DNA of 59,214 nt from positions 1-59,214 of the forward strand of contig JAAVZY010000068.1 of the NCBI GenBank assembly GCA_022791945.1. Direction: 5' to 3'. The notes below the pieces were generated by a model. That model searched no databases, had not been told where the DNA came from, and saw only the letters and a list, made by a program, of their open reading frames with translations. Shown here one piece after another: positions 1 through 8,852 of this stretch. Every line of letters starts with the position of its first letter. Position 1 is the stretch's first letter. Made by a program: the position numbers and the translations under genes. This stretch comes from Oscillospiraceae bacterium. Lineage in GTDB: Bacteria; Bacillota; Clostridia; Oscillospirales; Ruminococcaceae.

Positions 1-1033
1 CCTGGGCCGGATCCTGCAGGGCGGCGGTCTCCTTTGCCAGCTGTTCTTAATTGGTGACTGCTTTCTGACTGGGCGGAAATTTTGGTAAGTACAGCAGGCA
101 GTTCCGCTGGTAGTCAAAGGGCGAAAGCGCAGCAGACTCCGTGACACGGCTGTCGGTCAGCAGGCCCGTTTCTTCTTTGAAGCGCCGGAAGTCCTCGCCT
201 ACGGCCAGGGTAGCGGAGGTGAGGATGGCGGGCCGCTCCTGCCGCCAGAGCGTCTGGCGGAGCTGGGCGGTCAGATCGGAAATGGTGGCACACAGCATGG
301 TGCCGCCGTGAGCATCTTCCTCCGTGTAGAAAACCATATCCGGGTGGCCCTGGTGGAATAGGGACACCGTAGAGGACACGCTGTTCAGCCGCCTGCGGGT
401 GGCAGGCGTGAGCAGGCCGTGGAGCTGCCGGTCGATCACTGTCAGGCTTCGCTCCGGTGCGGCCAGCGATGTTTTGTAATGGGCGAACGGCCTGTCCGCC
501 GGCGGGCGGTCCAGCTTCCGCAGCAGGGCCTTGGCGCTGTCGTTCAGGACTTCCGCTGCCAGCAGGAAGCGTTCCCCTCGCAGACTGTGGATGAGCGCAC
601 GGATGTCCTCCGCAGCCAGGGTCACCTCGAACATCTGGCGGGCTGTCTCCGGCAGCTTGTGGGCCTCGTCCACGATGAGGGCGCAGGCGTCCGGGAGGAT
701 GGGCTTTCGCCCGCTGCCCCGGTGGATGGTGTCCGCCAGCAGCAGGTTGTGGTTGCAGATCTGGAAGAGGTACCGCCCGGAATCGCAGTCCTCCAAAAAG
801 GCGCGATACCGGCAGTTTTCCTGTCCGCAGCCGCAGATCCGGGGAACGCAGACGCGCTCCCGGTCATAGTGACTCAGGTGGGCGGCCTCGTCCATGTCAA
901 GCTGTCCCTGCAGGGAGAGCAGGGCCGCTCCGGCTTTCCAGTTCTTCTTTTGAAGATCTAACTGACCCAGCCGCTGTTCCAGCCGCGCATCGCAGACATA
1001 GTGGGACTTCCCCTTGCGAAGTGCCCCCATAGC
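1..1033 (-). pseudogene. DinG/XPD-type DNA helicase remnant
   Basis: The readable frame carries a DEAH box (VDEAH), a later helicase motif (ILTSATLAVG) and a cysteine cluster (SHYVC ... CVPRICGCGQENC) like the Fe-S cysteines of DinG/XPD superfamily 2 helicases, which unwind DNA 5'->3' using ATP. The gene is broken at both ends. Homology begins near 1030 at GALRKGKSHYVC, so the Walker A half is missing and is replaced by transposase-derived DNA. A TAA at 47-49 interrupts the frame, yet the same frame stays open to the window edge (reading EQLAKETAALQDPAQ), which suggests a nonsense mutation in decayed coding DNA. The open frame upstream to 1252 is antisense transposase sequence, not helicase. 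It is not expected to encode an active enzyme. Confidence 0.75.
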
Positions 1034-1089
1034 CATATTGACGGACAGAGAAACGAGTCGTAAGCTGGAAAGGAAAGGTGGAAAAATGT

Positions 1090-1655
1090 GGAAGAGAAAA
1101 AAGCTAAAAAAGGGACGCCGCCGCCACGATACGATGAGGAATTCAAACCAGGCGCTGAGACGGCGGCTGGTTGCGCTGCAAGAGAAATACCCCGCCATGG
1201 GGCTGGACAGCCTGTACCACCTTCTGAAACCGGAATTTGGCTGCTCCCGCAAGAGGGTATGCGGCTGGCCGGCGTCTCCTCAGCTAGGCGTCGGGCCTAC
1301 AAAGCTGCCACAAATTCCAATCACAGCCATCCCATTGCGCCTAACCTGTTGATGCGCGGCTTTACCTTCCAGCGTCCGGATCAGGCCTGGGGGGGGATAT
1401 CACTTACATACCCACCGGCGAAGGCTGGCTTTATCTGGCAATCGTAAAAGACCTGTGTACCAGAAAGATTGTGGGGTACGCATTCTCAGAGCCTGTTTAA
1501 GATCTCTGGGCGGATCGACACGCAGCTGGCGCTTACGGCCCTGGAAATGGCATACCGCCGCCGCAAGCCTCCAAAAGGGCTTATCTTCCACAGTGACTGG
1601 GGTGTGCAGTATGCGTCCAGGGCCTATCTGGAACGGCTCAAGCTGGGGAGATATC
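1090..1655 (+). mobile_element. IS3-family transposase (orfB-like) remnant, frameshifted
   Basis: Pieces of an IS3-type DDE integrase read in order but in different frames. They are a helix-turn-helix-like segment (ALRRRLVALQEKYPAMGLD, about 1150-1210), a stretch matching the linker before the catalytic core ([20 protein letters not shown]), then [20 protein letters not shown] (about 1396-1455), and [20 protein letters not shown] followed by [15 protein letters not shown] (about 1540-1640). At least two frameshifts (near 1260 and in the G-run near 1390) and an insertion at about 1486-1509 break it. The 3' part with the catalytic glutamate is missing. Dead element; both ends have been lost. 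Confidence 0.75.
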
Positions 1656-1745
1656 TCTTTCGAGGACAAGCGGCATGTGGTAGACCTGATGATCTCTGTA
1701 ATCTATGCCACCAGTGAGAAGATTGATATTATCTGGAAGTTTTAA
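1640..1745 (+). pseudogene. Possible C-terminal tail of a large serine recombinase
   Basis: Directly after the transposase remnant the frame reads [19 protein letters not shown] and then [10 protein letters not shown] followed by TAA at 1743-1745. The pattern (FEDKR.VVD..I..I ... EKIDI.WK-stop) resembles the extreme C-terminus of clostridial large serine recombinases. Only about 34 residues remain and no catalytic domain is nearby, so this is a scrap of a second mobile element fused to the first. The family call is by pattern only. Confidence 0.3.
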
Positions 1746-1843
1746 TGTAAGTACATATTATTCAAATAGACATTCGACCTTTGTAGTCTTTCGCTTGTGA
1801 AAGGGGGGGCAGGCCAGGAGCGAAGCGGATGGCAGGGAGATTC

Positions 1844-2008
1844 CGTGCGTGGCGCAGCGTTGCTCCTTGCAGAAAGTCCCGAGCGCAGCAGAACACGCTC
1901 GGGACTTTCTGCGTCGCAGTCTCTGCGCCGCTCGTAGAGCTGAATTTTTTCTTTACGAAAAAATGGGTAGGCGGGCGATTGTTTTTGAGGAGAGTATCAG
2001 CGTGGTGC
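1844..2008. repeat. Modular hairpin repeat, partial copy (central module)
   Basis: One half of the central module of the repeat family that recurs through the window. A perfect 17-bp stem (1869-1885 with 1896-1912) begins GCAGAAAGTCCCGAGCG. It is followed by the T-rich/A-rich hairpin TTTTTTCTTTACGAAAAAA and the conserved stretch GGGTAGGCGGGCGAT. The outer hairpins are absent. The preceding bases 1746-1843 hold nothing I recognise. Confidence 0.8.
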
Positions 2009-2026
2009 AAAATTATGCTGGAACTC

Positions 2027-2055
2027 TTGATTTTTGCCGGGAAAGCTGGTATAGT
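2027..2055 (+). promoter_or_regulatory. Promoter of pheST
   Basis: TTGATT (2027-2032), a 17-bp spacer and TATAGT (2050-2055) form a good sigma-A promoter. Transcription would start near 2062, just before the T-box leader. Confidence 0.65.
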
Positions 2056-2074
2056 TATTCTAATCTCATCAGCC

Positions 2075-2406
2075 ATGAAATGATATGATAAACGCAGGGA
2101 CTAAGGAAAGTAGGAACGGACCGCTTCTCTCAGAGAATGGCCGCAGCAGCTGTGAACGGCCTGGGTTGCACCGTCCCGAAGTTCCCTTACGAGCGGCGCG
2201 GGATGAACGGGGTCTTTCCCCCAGTAGTCCGCGACGGATCGGCCCCCGTTACAAGGGCTCCGTTGTTTTCTCCTGTTTCCATATCCGATTTCCGCAGGGG
2301 AAAGCAGAGTGAGCGCCTTCAAGCTTTGGAGGAATAAGGGTGGTACCGCGGAGCTGCTTCGCCCCTTGACAGGATAAACCTGTCGGGGACGGGGCTTTTT
2401 CTTTTT
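2075..2406 (+). promoter_or_regulatory. T-box riboswitch (phenylalanine)
   Basis: The canonical T-box sequence AGGGTGGTACCGCGG lies at 2337-2351. It is followed by a terminator (pairing GACAGG with CCTGTC inside CCCC/GGGG, about 2361-2395) and a T-rich run. The roughly 250 nt upstream form the stem I region; a TTC triplet at 2182-2184 is a plausible phenylalanine specifier. Uncharged tRNA-Phe would bind the specifier and the antiterminator, stop the terminator forming and allow transcription of pheS. The identity of the leader is certain from the T-box sequence; the specifier position is inferred. Confidence 0.93.
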
Positions 2407-2475
2407 CCCCGATTTCATGGAGGAGCATTGATAGGAGATCCCACACAGGCTCTAAGAAAGGAATGGTCAAACGCA

Positions 2476-3495
2476 ATGAAAGACGCTCTGGAAAAAATCC
2501 GCCAGGCGGCCGCCGCAGAGCTGGCCAAGTGCGCGGACAGCAAAGAGCTGGAAAGCCTTCGGGTGAAGTTTTTAGGAAAAAAAGGCGAGCTTACCGGCAT
2601 CCTCAAGCAGATGGGCGGCCTCTCCCCGGAGGAGCGTCCCCGGATGGGCCAGCTGGCCAACGAGGTGCGGGCCTCCATTGAGGCTACCCTGGCAGAAAAG
2701 CAGACCGCCCTGAAATCAGCCTTGCTGGAACGGCAGCTCCGGGCGGAGCGGCTGGACGTTACCATGCCCGGCGGAGAGATCCGGATGGGCAAGCCCCATC
2801 CCCTGACCCTAGTCATGGATGAAATCAAGGAAATCTTCCTTGGGATGGGCTTTGACGTAGTCACCGGCCCGGAGGTGGAATACGACCGCTACAACTTTGA
2901 AATGCTCAATATGCCCAAGGATCATCCCTCCCGGGATACCCAGGACACCTTCTATATTGACAGCAACATCCTCCTTCGGACCCAGACCTCTCCGGTGCAG
3001 GCGCGGGTGATGGAGCAAACCCAGCCGCCCATCCGCGTGATCTCCCCCGGACGGGTTTACCGCTCAGACGCCATTGACGCCACCCACTCCCCTCTCTTCC
3101 ATCAGATTGAGGGGCTCGTGGTGGACAAGGGGATCACCATGGCGGACCTGAAGGGGACTCTGGAGGTGTTCGTAAAGCGCCTCTACGGGGAGGACGCCGT
3201 GGTTCGGTTCCGGCCCCACCACTTTGCCTTCACCGAGCCCTCCGCCGAGCTGGACACGATGTGCTTCCACTGCCATGGAGAGGGCTGCCGCCTCTGCAAG
3301 GGCGAGGGCTGGATCGAGCTGCTGGGCTGCGGCATGGTCAATCCCAAGGTGCTGAAAAACTGCGGCATTGATCCGGAGGTATACAGCGGCTTCGCCTTTG
3401 GTATGGGCCTGGAGCGGGTGGTTATGCGCCGGTTTAACATTGACGATCTGCGGCTGTTCTTCGAGAACGACCTTCGTTTCCTGGATCAGTTCTAA
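2476..3495 (+). CDS. pheS: Phenylalanine--tRNA ligase alpha subunit
   Basis: Catalytic subunit of the cytoplasmic (alpha-beta)2 enzyme that charges tRNA-Phe with phenylalanine using ATP. An N-terminal coiled-coil (KDALEKIRQAAAAELAK) is followed by the class II core: HPSRDTQDTFYI, RTQTSPVQARVME, the FHQIEGLVVDKG strand and motif 3, FGMGLERVVMRRF. I chose ATG 2476 because it gives 339 residues, the usual family length. A TTG at 2428 with a strong GGAGG upstream would add 16 residues and cannot be excluded. The gene sits directly behind the phenylalanine T-box. Its partner pheT lies 624 bp downstream beyond a repeat element, whereas the two genes are usually adjacent. Confidence 0.97.
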   Translation: MKDALEKIRQAAAAELAKCADSKELESLRVKFLGKKGELTGILKQMGGLSPEERPRMGQLANEVRASIEATLAEKQTALKSALLERQLRAERLDVTMPGGEIRMGKPHPLTLVMDEIKEIFLGMGFDVVTGPEVEYDRYNFEMLNMPKDHPSRDTQDTFYIDSNILLRTQTSPVQARVMEQTQPPIRVISPGRVYRSDAIDATHSPLFHQIEGLVVDKGITMADLKGTLEVFVKRLYGEDAVVRFRPHHFAFTEPSAELDTMCFHCHGEGCRLCKGEGWIELLGCGMVNPKVLKNCGIDPEVYSGFAFGMGLERVVMRRFNIDDLRLFFENDLRFLDQF

Positions 3496-3496
3496 G

Positions 3497-4082
3497 GGCC
3501 TGTTCAGGATCTCTGTGTGCGTGGTCGGGCAAGGCCGCGAGACGCTGTCTCGCGTCTCTGCGGTGCGTCGTTTCACGACGCACCTAGGAATTCGGCTTCG
3601 CCGAATTCTGAGATGCGCCGCTGGCGGCGCATCGGGGATCTAAACCCCCTTGGAACCCGTAATTTTAAGGGCTTTTTTAAGGGCGGAAAAGGGGCGGGGT
3701 CAAGTCTGTACAGACTTCCTTCTCCCTGTCACGCAGGCAGTCTGATTCCCGCAGTACGCTTTTTCCCAAAGAAAAAAGCTCCCTCCTGCGTAGCACAGCG
3801 TTTGACCCCGCAGAGAGTGTGTGCGTGGCAGAACACGTTCGGGGCTTTCTGCGTCGCAGACGCCGCCCCGCACGTAGGGCTGAATTTTTTCTTTAGGAAA
3901 AAATGGGTAGGCGGGCGATCGACCACGTAGGGAGTATCAGCGAGGCAGGAAGTACTAGAGAGGTAGGGTGACGGGCGCAAGCGTCCGTCACCCCCCTCCC
4001 CCAAAAGACGGGAATCCAAGGGGAGCCAGCTCCCCTTGGCAGGAGCTCGAGGACAGCGTCCTCGAGGTCTTTCCGCAGAAAC
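3497..4082. repeat. Modular hairpin repeat, full-length copy between pheS and pheT
   Basis: The best full-length copy. Order from the left: terminal GGCCTGTTCAGGATCTCTG (3497-3515); hairpin A, CGCGAGACgctGTCTCGCG (3536-3554); three tandem hairpins at 3563-3583 (arms GTGCGTCG/CGACGCAC), 3588-3608 (GAATTCGGC/GCCGAATTC) and 3612-3633 (GATGCGCCGC/GCGGCGCATC); palindrome AAGTCTGTACAGACTT (3702-3717); the central module (about 3735-3950); the hairpin GGGTGACGG/CCGTCACCC (3966-3993); the CCAAGGGGAGC/GCTCCCCTTGG hairpin (about 4016-4039); hairpin A' with arms CTCGAGGAC/GTCCTCGAG (4046-4066). It lies inside the expected pheST transcript. I see no promoter or T-run terminator in it. Confidence 0.9.
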
Positions 4083-4119
4083 CCAAAAGATCATATCAAT
4101 AGAAAGGAACGGTTCCTGT

Positions 4120-6498
4120 ATGGATTTGTCAATGAGATGGCTGAAGGAGTTCGTGGAGCTGGATCCCGAGCCCCGGGCATTCTCCCACGCTATGACCATG
4201 TCCGGCTCCAAAGTGGAGGGCTATACGGTCGAAGGCGCGGGAATAGAGCGGATTGTTGTCGGCAAGGTACTGGAGGTTACCCCCCATCCCGATTCGGATC
4301 ACCTGGTGGTCTGCCGGATCGACGCCGGGCAGGAAAAGGAGCTCCAGATCGTTACCGGGGCTCAGAACGTCACGGCAGGCTCCCTGGTTCCGGTGGCCCT
4401 GGACGGCTCGGTGCTTCCGGACGGAAAGAAAATCAAAACCGGAAAGCTCCGGGGCGTGGTCAGTGAGGGGATGCTCTGCTCCCTGGGAGAGCTGGGCCTG
4501 ACCGCCCACGATTTCCCCTATGCCATTGAGGACGGCATCTTCCTTATTGAGGAGGACTGCCGAGTGGGCCAGGATATCCGGGAGGCCATCGGCCTGAACG
4601 ATACCATCGTGGAGTTCGAGATCACTCCCAACCGGCCCGACTGCCTGAGCGTCATCGGCCTGGCCCGGGAAGCCGCAGCCACCCGCCGGAAACCCCTGAA
4701 GCTTCATACCCCCCAGGTGAAGGGCTGCGGAGACGCCATTGAAAACTATGTCTCCGTGGAGGTACAGAACCCGGAGCTCTGCCCCCGGTACACCTGCAAG
4801 GTAATCAAAAACGTCCGGGTTGCTCCCTCTCCCAGATGGCTGCGGGAGCGCCTGCGGGCCAGCGGCGTGCGGCCCATCAACAACCTGGTAGACATCACCA
4901 ACTATGTTATGCTGGAATACGGCCAGCCCCTTCACGCCTTTGACGCCCGGTTTGTGGACGGAAAGAAGATCATCGTCCGGAACGCCCGGCCCGGCGAGGC
5001 TATGCAGACCCTGGACGGGGTGGACCGGCAGCTCAACGAAGGGATGCTGGTGATCTCCGATGTGAACAAGGCCATTGCGGTGGCGGGCGTCATGGGCGGC
5101 GAGAACTCCGCCATTGTGGACGACACCAATACGGTGATCCTGGAATCCGCCAACTTTCTGGGCAGGTCTGTCCGTACCACCTCCCGGGAGCTGGGGCTCC
5201 GCACCGACGCCTCCTCCCGGTATGAGAAGGGGCTGGATCCCCAGAATACCATGGGAGCGGTCCTCCGGGCCTGCGAGCTGGTGGAGCTGCTGAACGCCGG
5301 CGATGTGGTGGACGGCGTGGTGGACGTGAACAATGCCCCCGCTCCCCCCGCCCCCATCCGGCTGGATGTGGACTGGATCAACCGCTTCCTGGGGATCTCC
5401 CTCTCCCGGCAGGAGATGGAGGACATCCTGGTTCCCCTGGGTCTGACTGTAGAGGGCGAGATGGTGCTTCCCCCCTCCTACCGGGCGGATCTGGAGAACA
5501 AGGCGGATCTGGCCGAGGAGATTGCCCGGTTCTACGGCTATGACAAAATCCCCTCCGCCCTGATGCGTGGAACCGCGGAGGCCCTTCCCACCCCCTTCCA
5601 GCGGTTTGAGCGCAGCGCCCATACCATTCTTCAGGCCTGCGGCTGCTATGAGGTTTCCACCTATTCCTTCATCAGTCCCCGGTACTACGATAAAATCAAT
5701 CTCCCGGCGGATTCCCCCCTGCGGCAGGGGGTGCGGATCATGAATCCTCTGGGCGAGGATACCAGCGTGATGCGCACCACCATCCTGCCCTCCATGCTGG
5801 AGGTGCTCTCCCGGAACTACAACCGGAAAAACGAGGCCTTCTGGGCCTACGAGGTGGCAAACGAGTATATCCCCACCGCCCCCGGGCAGCTGCCGGAGGA
5901 GAATCCCCAGATCACCCTGGGCCTCTACGGGAACGGCTGCGGCTTCTACACCCTGAAAGGGATTCTGGAGCGGCTGCTCCAGGGCCTCCACGTGACCGGC
6001 TGGGATATCGGGCTGGTGTCGGACAATCCCGTGTTCCATCCGGGCCGGTGCGCGGAGCTGACCCTGGGGGATCGAAAGCTGGGCATCCTGGGCGAGGTGC
6101 ATCCCGGCGTGCTGGAAAACTACGGACTGGGCGTCCGTGCCTATCTGGCCAAGCTGGATATGAAAACCCTCTTCGCCCTGCGGGAAGCCCGGATCGAATA
6201 CAAGCCCATGCCCAAATACCCCGCCGCCAGCCGGGATCTGAGCCTAATCTGCGATCGGGAGCTGCCCATTCTCACAGTGGAGAAGACGATCCGGAGCGCG
6301 GCAGGCGCCCGTCTGGAGTCGGTGAAGCTCTTCGATGTCTACCAGGGGGAGCAGATCGACAGCGATAAAAAGAGTGTTTCCTATACGCTGGTCATGCGTT
6401 CTCCAGACTCCACCCTCACCGACGAGGAGGCGGACAGCACTGTCAAACGGGTTCTCAAGGCCCTGGAAAAAATAAATGTGCTTCTGCGGGAAAAATAA
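4120..6498 (+). CDS. pheT: Phenylalanine--tRNA ligase beta subunit
   Basis: Beta subunit of the PheRS tetramer; it binds tRNA-Phe and carries the B3/B4 editing region. Domains in order: N-terminal WLKEFVEL segment, a tRNA-binding OB fold (about residues 40-150, with HPDSDHLVVCRID and VTGAQNV), B3/B4 (about 210-390, with EFEITPNRPDCLSVIGLARE), B5 (about 405-475), the class II-like core (MNPLGEDTSVMRTT) and a C-terminal anticodon-binding FDX-ACB domain (PAASRDLSLICDRELP to the end). The length of 792 residues is normal. ATG 4120 follows AGAAAGG; an in-frame upstream extension would start inside the repeat and is rejected. No promoter of its own is visible, so it is probably read from the pheS promoter through the repeat. 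Confidence 0.97.
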   Translation: MDLSMRWLKEFVELDPEPRAFSHAMTMSGSKVEGYTVEGAGIERIVVGKVLEVTPHPDSDHLVVCRIDAGQEKELQIVTGAQNVTAGSLVPVALDGSVLPDGKKIKTGKLRGVVSEGMLCSLGELGLTAHDFPYAIEDGIFLIEEDCRVGQDIREAIGLNDTIVEFEITPNRPDCLSVIGLAREAAATRRKPLKLHTPQVKGCGDAIENYVSVEVQNPELCPRYTCKVIKNVRVAPSPRWLRERLRASGVRPINNLVDITNYVMLEYGQPLHAFDARFVDGKKIIVRNARPGEAMQTLDGVDRQLNEGMLVISDVNKAIAVAGVMGGENSAIVDDTNTVILESANFLGRSVRTTSRELGLRTDASSRYEKGLDPQNTMGAVLRACELVELLNAGDVVDGVVDVNNAPAPPAPIRLDVDWINRFLGISLSRQEMEDILVPLGLTVEGEMVLPPSYRADLENKADLAEEIARFYGYDKIPSALMRGTAEALPTPFQRFERSAHTILQACGCYEVSTYSFISPRYYDKINLPADSPLRQGVRIMNPLGEDTSVMRTTILPSMLEVLSRNYNRKNEAFWAYEVANEYIPTAPGQLPEENPQITLGLYGNGCGFYTLKGILERLLQGLHVTGWDIGLVSDNPVFHPGRCAELTLGDRKLGILGEVHPGVLENYGLGVRAYLAKLDMKTLFALREARIEYKPMPKYPAASRDLSLICDRELPILTVEKTIRSAAGARLESVKLFDVYQGEQIDSDKKSVSYTLVMRSPDSTLTDEEADSTVKRVLKALEKINVLLREK

Positions 6499-6499
6499 G

Positions 6500-6528
6500 T
6501 TGTTTATTTGAGGGGAATATAGTATAAT
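6500..6528 (+). promoter_or_regulatory. Promoter of ireB
   Basis: TTGTTT (6500-6505), 17 bp and a perfect TATAAT (6523-6528), two bases after the pheT stop codon. It gives the downstream gene its own transcript with a leader of about 75 nt. Confidence 0.65.
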
Positions 6529-6607
6529 GGGTCTATGACTTCAAAGCCGGGGTCTGACCTCGGCCATCATAGGGCCGTTCTTGGTCCGGATATAGGGAGG
6601 TTTCAAC

Positions 6608-6853
6608 ATGTTTGACAAAACGATGACGTTTTCCGTAAACGATGAAAAGGATCTGGAAATGAAAAAGATCCTGACCACGGTTTACGATGCGCTCAGCCAT
6701 AAGGGCTACAATCCGGTCAGCCAGATTGTGGGCTACATTCTATCGGAGGATCCCACCTATATCACCACCTACAATAATGCCCGGAGCCTGATCCGGCATA
6801 TTGACAGGGACGAGCTCCTCCAGGCAATGGTCAAAGCTTATTTGGCAGACTGA
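6608..6853 (+). CDS. ireB: IreB-family regulatory phosphoprotein (UPF0297)
   Basis: An 81-residue protein matching the UPF0297/IreB family along its whole length (DKTMTFSVND, LTTVYDALSHKGYNP, QIVGYILSEDPTYIT, ARSLIRHIDRDELL). In enterococci IreB is a small substrate of the Ser/Thr kinase IreK and modulates the cell-envelope stress response and cephalosporin resistance; in bacilli the homologue is YrzL. GGGAGG sits 7-8 nt before the ATG. In many Firmicutes it heads an operon with ruvX (yrrK) and yrzB; here it stands alone between its own promoter and a strong terminator. Confidence 0.92.
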   Translation: MFDKTMTFSVNDEKDLEMKKILTTVYDALSHKGYNPVSQIVGYILSEDPTYITTYNNARSLIRHIDRDELLQAMVKAYLAD

Positions 6854-6861
6854 TTCCCTGC

Positions 6862-6906
6862 AAAAAATATCCCCTTGCCCGCAAAACGGGCAAGGGGATA
6901 TTTTTT
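6862..6906. terminator. Bidirectional terminator between ireB and mnmM
   Basis: A perfect 20-bp stem (6862-6881 with 6887-6906) with loop CAAAA, an A-run at the start and a T-run at the end. It works for both strands and separates the convergent genes ireB and mnmM. Confidence 0.93.
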
Positions 6907-6921
6907 GCTTGAAGGTACGCC

Positions 6922-7488
6922 TCATCTTCCTTTCAGAAGGAAGGCGGCAATGGCTGGGCAGTTCGGCCGGTTGACAAACTGACTCACCAGAACGCTGGCG
7001 ATGCAGGGATCCACCTGCCGAAGCCATTCCAGCACCGCGTCCCGCTCGGCGAAGCCAGTCTCCCGGCCATAGTAAATGCAGATGCTCACCACTCCATCCG
7101 GGCAAAGCAGGGTCAGGGACTGTTCCAGAGCAGAAAGGGTCGTCTCCGGGCGGGTGAAGCGGGTATGATCCCCGCCGGGGAGCCAGCCCAGATTGAAGGT
7201 CACCGCCCGAACGGTTCCCGGCTCCGCATAGCAGGCCATATGCTCGTGGCCCTCCAACAGCACCTGCGCCCGGTCGAAGAGGCCCATCTCCTCAAGGCGA
7301 AGGCGGGTGCTTTTCACAGCTTCCTCCTGAATGTCAAAGGCCAGCACCCGCCCCTCCTGGCCCACAAGGCGGCAGAGAAAGGCGGTATCGCCGCCCCGCC
7401 CGGCAGTGGCGTCAATGCAGAGATCCCCGGGCTGCACCAATCCGGAAAGAAACTGATGAGAAAGGGACAGGGCGTTTACAGACTCCAT
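6922..7488 (-). CDS. mnmM: Class I SAM methyltransferase, MnmM/YtqB family
   Basis: A Rossmann-fold SAM-dependent methyltransferase of about 188 residues. SAM-binding motif I is DATAGRGGDTAFL, then AFDIQEEAV (acidic ribose-binding strand) and the family signature FNLGWLPGGDH. The Bacillus YtqB/MnmM family methylates the wobble uridine of tRNA (nm5s2U to mnm5s2U). I chose the second in-frame ATG (7488), giving MESVNALSLSHQ, which fits the family; ATG 7500 would add four residues. It ends just before the shared terminator. The family call is firm; the exact substrate is inferred. Confidence 0.8.
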   Translation of the reverse strand: MESVNALSLSHQFLSGLVQPGDLCIDATAGRGGDTAFLCRLVGQEGRVLAFDIQEEAVKSTRLRLEEMGLFDRAQVLLEGHEHMACYAEPGTVRAVTFNLGWLPGGDHTRFTRPETTLSALEQSLTLLCPDGVVSICIYYGRETGFAERDAVLEWLRQVDPCIASVLVSQFVNRPNCPAIAAFLLKGR

Positions 7489-7517
7489 AGGACAGCGCAC
7501 CCCCGGTGTGTGGTTTC

Positions 7518-7640
7518 TTTAGATCTCTGGGATGAAAAAGGGCAAGATCTCGAGGCTCTGCCTCGAGCTCCGCCAAGGGGGCCTGGCCCCCCTTGGATTC
7601 CCGTCTTTTTTAAGGGCGAGAAGGGGATCGCCCCTCGGAA
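7518..7640. repeat. Modular hairpin repeat, truncated copy
   Basis: A short copy with one end (AGATCTCTGG), the GGGCAAGATCTCG stretch, hairpin A' CTCGAGGctctgCCTCGAG (7549-7567), a CCAAGGGGGCC/GGCCCCCCTTGG-type hairpin and the ATTCCCGTCTTTTTTAAGGGCG linker. The central module is missing. It lies between mnmM and the end of the purine operon. Confidence 0.8.
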
Positions 7641-7645
7641 AACGA

Positions 7646-8824
7646 TCAATGGTGGAAGAGACGGATGCCGGTGAAGGCCATCGCAATGCCGTACTTGTCG
7701 CAGGTTTCGATGACGTGATCGTCCCGGATAGAGCCGCCGGGCTGGGCGATATAGGCAACGCCGCTCCGGCGGGCGCGCTCAATGTTGTCGCCGAAGGGGA
7801 AGAATGCGTCAGAGCCCAGGGCCACGCCGGACAGCTGTGCCAGCCAGGCCTGTTTCTCCTCACGGGTCAGCGGCTCCGGCCGGACCTGAAAGATGCCCTC
7901 CCAGGAGCCATCCGCCAGCACGTCCATAGAGTCCTCGGAGATATATACATCAATGGCGTTGTCCCGGTCAGCCCGGCGGATTCCCTCCACAAAGGGAAGG
8001 TTCAGCACCTTTTCATGCTGGCGGAGCCACCAGATGTCCGCCTTATTCCCGGCCAGACGGGTGCAGTGGATCCGGGACTGCTGGCCCGCCCCGATGCCGA
8101 TGGCCTGACCGTCCTTTACATAGCAGACGGAATTGGACTGGGTATATTTCAGGGTGATCAGCGAAAGGATCAGATCCCGCTGCGCCTCCGGGGGCAGCTC
8201 CTTGCAGCGGGTGGGCAGATTGCCGAACAGGCTCCCGTCGATGGTCAGCTCGTTCCGTCCCTGCTCGAAGGTGATGCCGAATACATCCTTATGTTCAACA
8301 GGCTCCGGCCGGTAATCAGGATCGATCTGCACCACGTTGTAATTGCCCTTCCGCTTTTCTCTGAGAATCCCCAGGGCCTCTTCGGTATAGCCAGGGGCAA
8401 TGACGCCGTCGGAAACCTCCCTGGCCAGCAGGCGGGCGGTATCCCCGTCGCACACATCAGAGAGCGCGGCCCAGTCCCCATAGGAGCTCATCCGGTCCGC
8501 GCCTCTGGCTCTGGCGTAGGCGCAGGCCAGGGGGGACAGCTCCCCGTCCCCGATAAAGTAGATTTTCCGCAGAACGTCAGTCAGGGGCAGGCCTAAGGCC
8601 GCGCCTGCGGGGGAAACGTGCTTGAAGGAAGCGGCCGCAGGCAGACCGGTGGCCTCCTTCAGCTCCTTCACCAGCTGCCAGGAGTTGAAGGCGTCCAGGA
8701 AATTGATGTAGCCGGGCTTGCCGGAAAGCACGGTGATGGGCAGCTCCGACCCGTTTTGCATAAAGATCCGGGAGGGCTTCTGGTTGGGATTGCAGCCATA
8801 TTTCAGGGAAAGCTCGTTAGCCAT
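7646..8824 (-). CDS. purH: AICAR transformylase, stand-alone (PurH formyltransferase domain only)
   Basis: 392 residues resembling the C-terminal half of bifunctional PurH: LKYGCNPNQKPSRI near the start, KHVSPAGAALG, YARARGADRMSSYGD, KYTQSNSVCYVKDGQAIG, GAGQQSRIHCTRLAG, GSDAFFPFGDNI and AQPGGSIRDDHVI near the end. It transfers a formyl group from 10-formyl-THF to AICAR to give FAICAR. The N-terminal IMP cyclohydrolase domain is absent; the neighbouring gene supplies that step. I chose ATG 8824 (MANELSLKYG) over an upstream start because conserved sequence begins there and AGGATGGC lies just before it. Last gene of the purine operon, 28 bp after the cyclohydrolase. Confidence 0.93.
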   Translation of the reverse strand: MANELSLKYGCNPNQKPSRIFMQNGSELPITVLSGKPGYINFLDAFNSWQLVKELKEATGLPAAASFKHVSPAGAALGLPLTDVLRKIYFIGDGELSPLACAYARARGADRMSSYGDWAALSDVCDGDTARLLAREVSDGVIAPGYTEEALGILREKRKGNYNVVQIDPDYRPEPVEHKDVFGITFEQGRNELTIDGSLFGNLPTRCKELPPEAQRDLILSLITLKYTQSNSVCYVKDGQAIGIGAGQQSRIHCTRLAGNKADIWWLRQHEKVLNLPFVEGIRRADRDNAIDVYISEDSMDVLADGSWEGIFQVRPEPLTREEKQAWLAQLSGVALGSDAFFPFGDNIERARRSGVAYIAQPGGSIRDDHVIETCDKYGIAMAFTGIRLFHH

Positions 8825-8852
8825 GAAGAAATGCCATCCTTTCTTGAGAGGG

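Noticed and set aside
2428-2475. Longer pheS start at TTG 2428
   Set aside because: It has a good GGAGG, but adds 16 residues not expected in PheS; ATG 2476 gives the family length. Kept as an alternative only.
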